From: Amoebophrya sp. AT5.2
Taxonomy: Eukaryota > Sar > Dinophyceae > Syndiniales > Amoebophryaceae
DNA length: 25,945 bases
Reading direction: 5' to 3'
NCBI GenBank assembly: GCA_005223375.1
Contig: RXOD01004214.1
Span: 1-25,945, forward strand
Under the pieces are notes generated by a model. It was given only the letters and a program-made list of their open reading frames with translations, was not told the origin of the DNA and did not search any database. The first letter of the stretch is position 1. Each line of letters opens with the position of its first letter. Positions 25,657 to 25,945 of this stretch are shown here, in pieces. The translations under genes were made by a program, and so were the position numbers.

Positions 25657-25945
25657 GTAAGTGATTTTTTGGGAGGGTTCTTTGGGGTGCCCTTTGGCGG
25701 TCCCAAGGAGAGCAGGTCTGCAGCAGACACGCGGGCGGTTTTGAGCAAGGTCGGCAGGGTTGGCACTCCTGCGCCCTCCCTATAGCTGACAGCCAACCGC
25801 TATCCCGGCCGCACTCTTTTGTCCTGCTTTTAGGCTCTATCACCAATCTAGGTAGTCAGTGGCTTTCCCCTAGTCCTTTCCGTCTCTACTTACCTTGTAG
25901 TGGCTCAGTGCGGGGGAGGCCATCCCCTACCCCCCACAATGGGGC
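25657..25945 (+). other. Start of COG4 intron 2, cut by the window end
   Basis: It begins GTAAGTGATTTTTT, the closest to a consensus donor in the window. A second GTAACTG 15 bp upstream, in the duplicated context CAAGTGGTAA, is an alternative donor. The remaining bases show no coding homology. Confidence 0.6.

Noticed and set aside
1..25945. tRNA, rRNA, virus or retrotransposon genes
   Set aside because: I looked for tRNA-like cloverleaf features, rRNA blocks, and polymerase, integrase or transposase motifs and saw none. A dedicated search could still find short or decayed ones.

Overview
The window looks like nuclear DNA of a eukaryotic protist, most likely an alveolate of the dinoflagellate lineage (a compact syndinian such as Amoebophrya is my best guess; inference only). 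Every gene I can identify belongs to a eukaryotic family, introns are short and GT-AG, and all seven recognisable genes read on the + strand, as in dinoflagellate unidirectional gene clusters. I see no rRNA, tRNA, CRISPR array or bacterial operon.

Layout: 1135-3738, an intronless SRR1-domain plus SAM-methyltransferase fusion. 3949-4320, a possible small two-exon gene. 4743-8143, a SET-domain methyltransferase of the SETD3/Rubisco-LSMT type, with a signal anchor and a C-terminal EDEL, in about seven exons. 9311-11260, a short SAPS-domain protein (PP6/Sit4 phosphatase regulatory subunit) in about four exons. 11699-16483, an intronless RPAP1 homologue (RNA polymerase II assembly). 17962-20406, an alpha-kinase resembling eEF2 kinase in one exon. 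21265-23116, a coiled-coil protein of unknown function in four or five exons. 24332 to the window end, the N-terminal part of Golgi tether subunit COG4. The genes are housekeeping functions with no shared pathway.

The unusual feature lies in the intron-containing genes. In three of them (SET, SAPS, coiled-coil) a stretch at an exon end is present twice, about 200-420 bp apart. In four duplications both copies contain AG|GT at the equivalent codon, so removing the DNA between the two AG|GT sites as a GT-AG intron restores one uninterrupted reading frame. This is the arrangement predicted by the tandem AGGT-duplication model of intron birth. The copies range from identical (78/78 bp in SAPS, 59 bp in SET) to anciently diverged: a pair of 125-nt exons of the SET domain with 20/41 identical residues and no gaps, candidates for mutually exclusive splicing. 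A fifth duplication (33 bp, two synonymous differences) lacks AGGT but is bounded by AG and GT.

Several introns also hold long inverted repeats, the best being two 39-nt arms around a 12-nt loop at 21966-22055. These resemble MITE-like introner elements. Exon boundaries below were set by reading frame, phase and homology and need transcript support.
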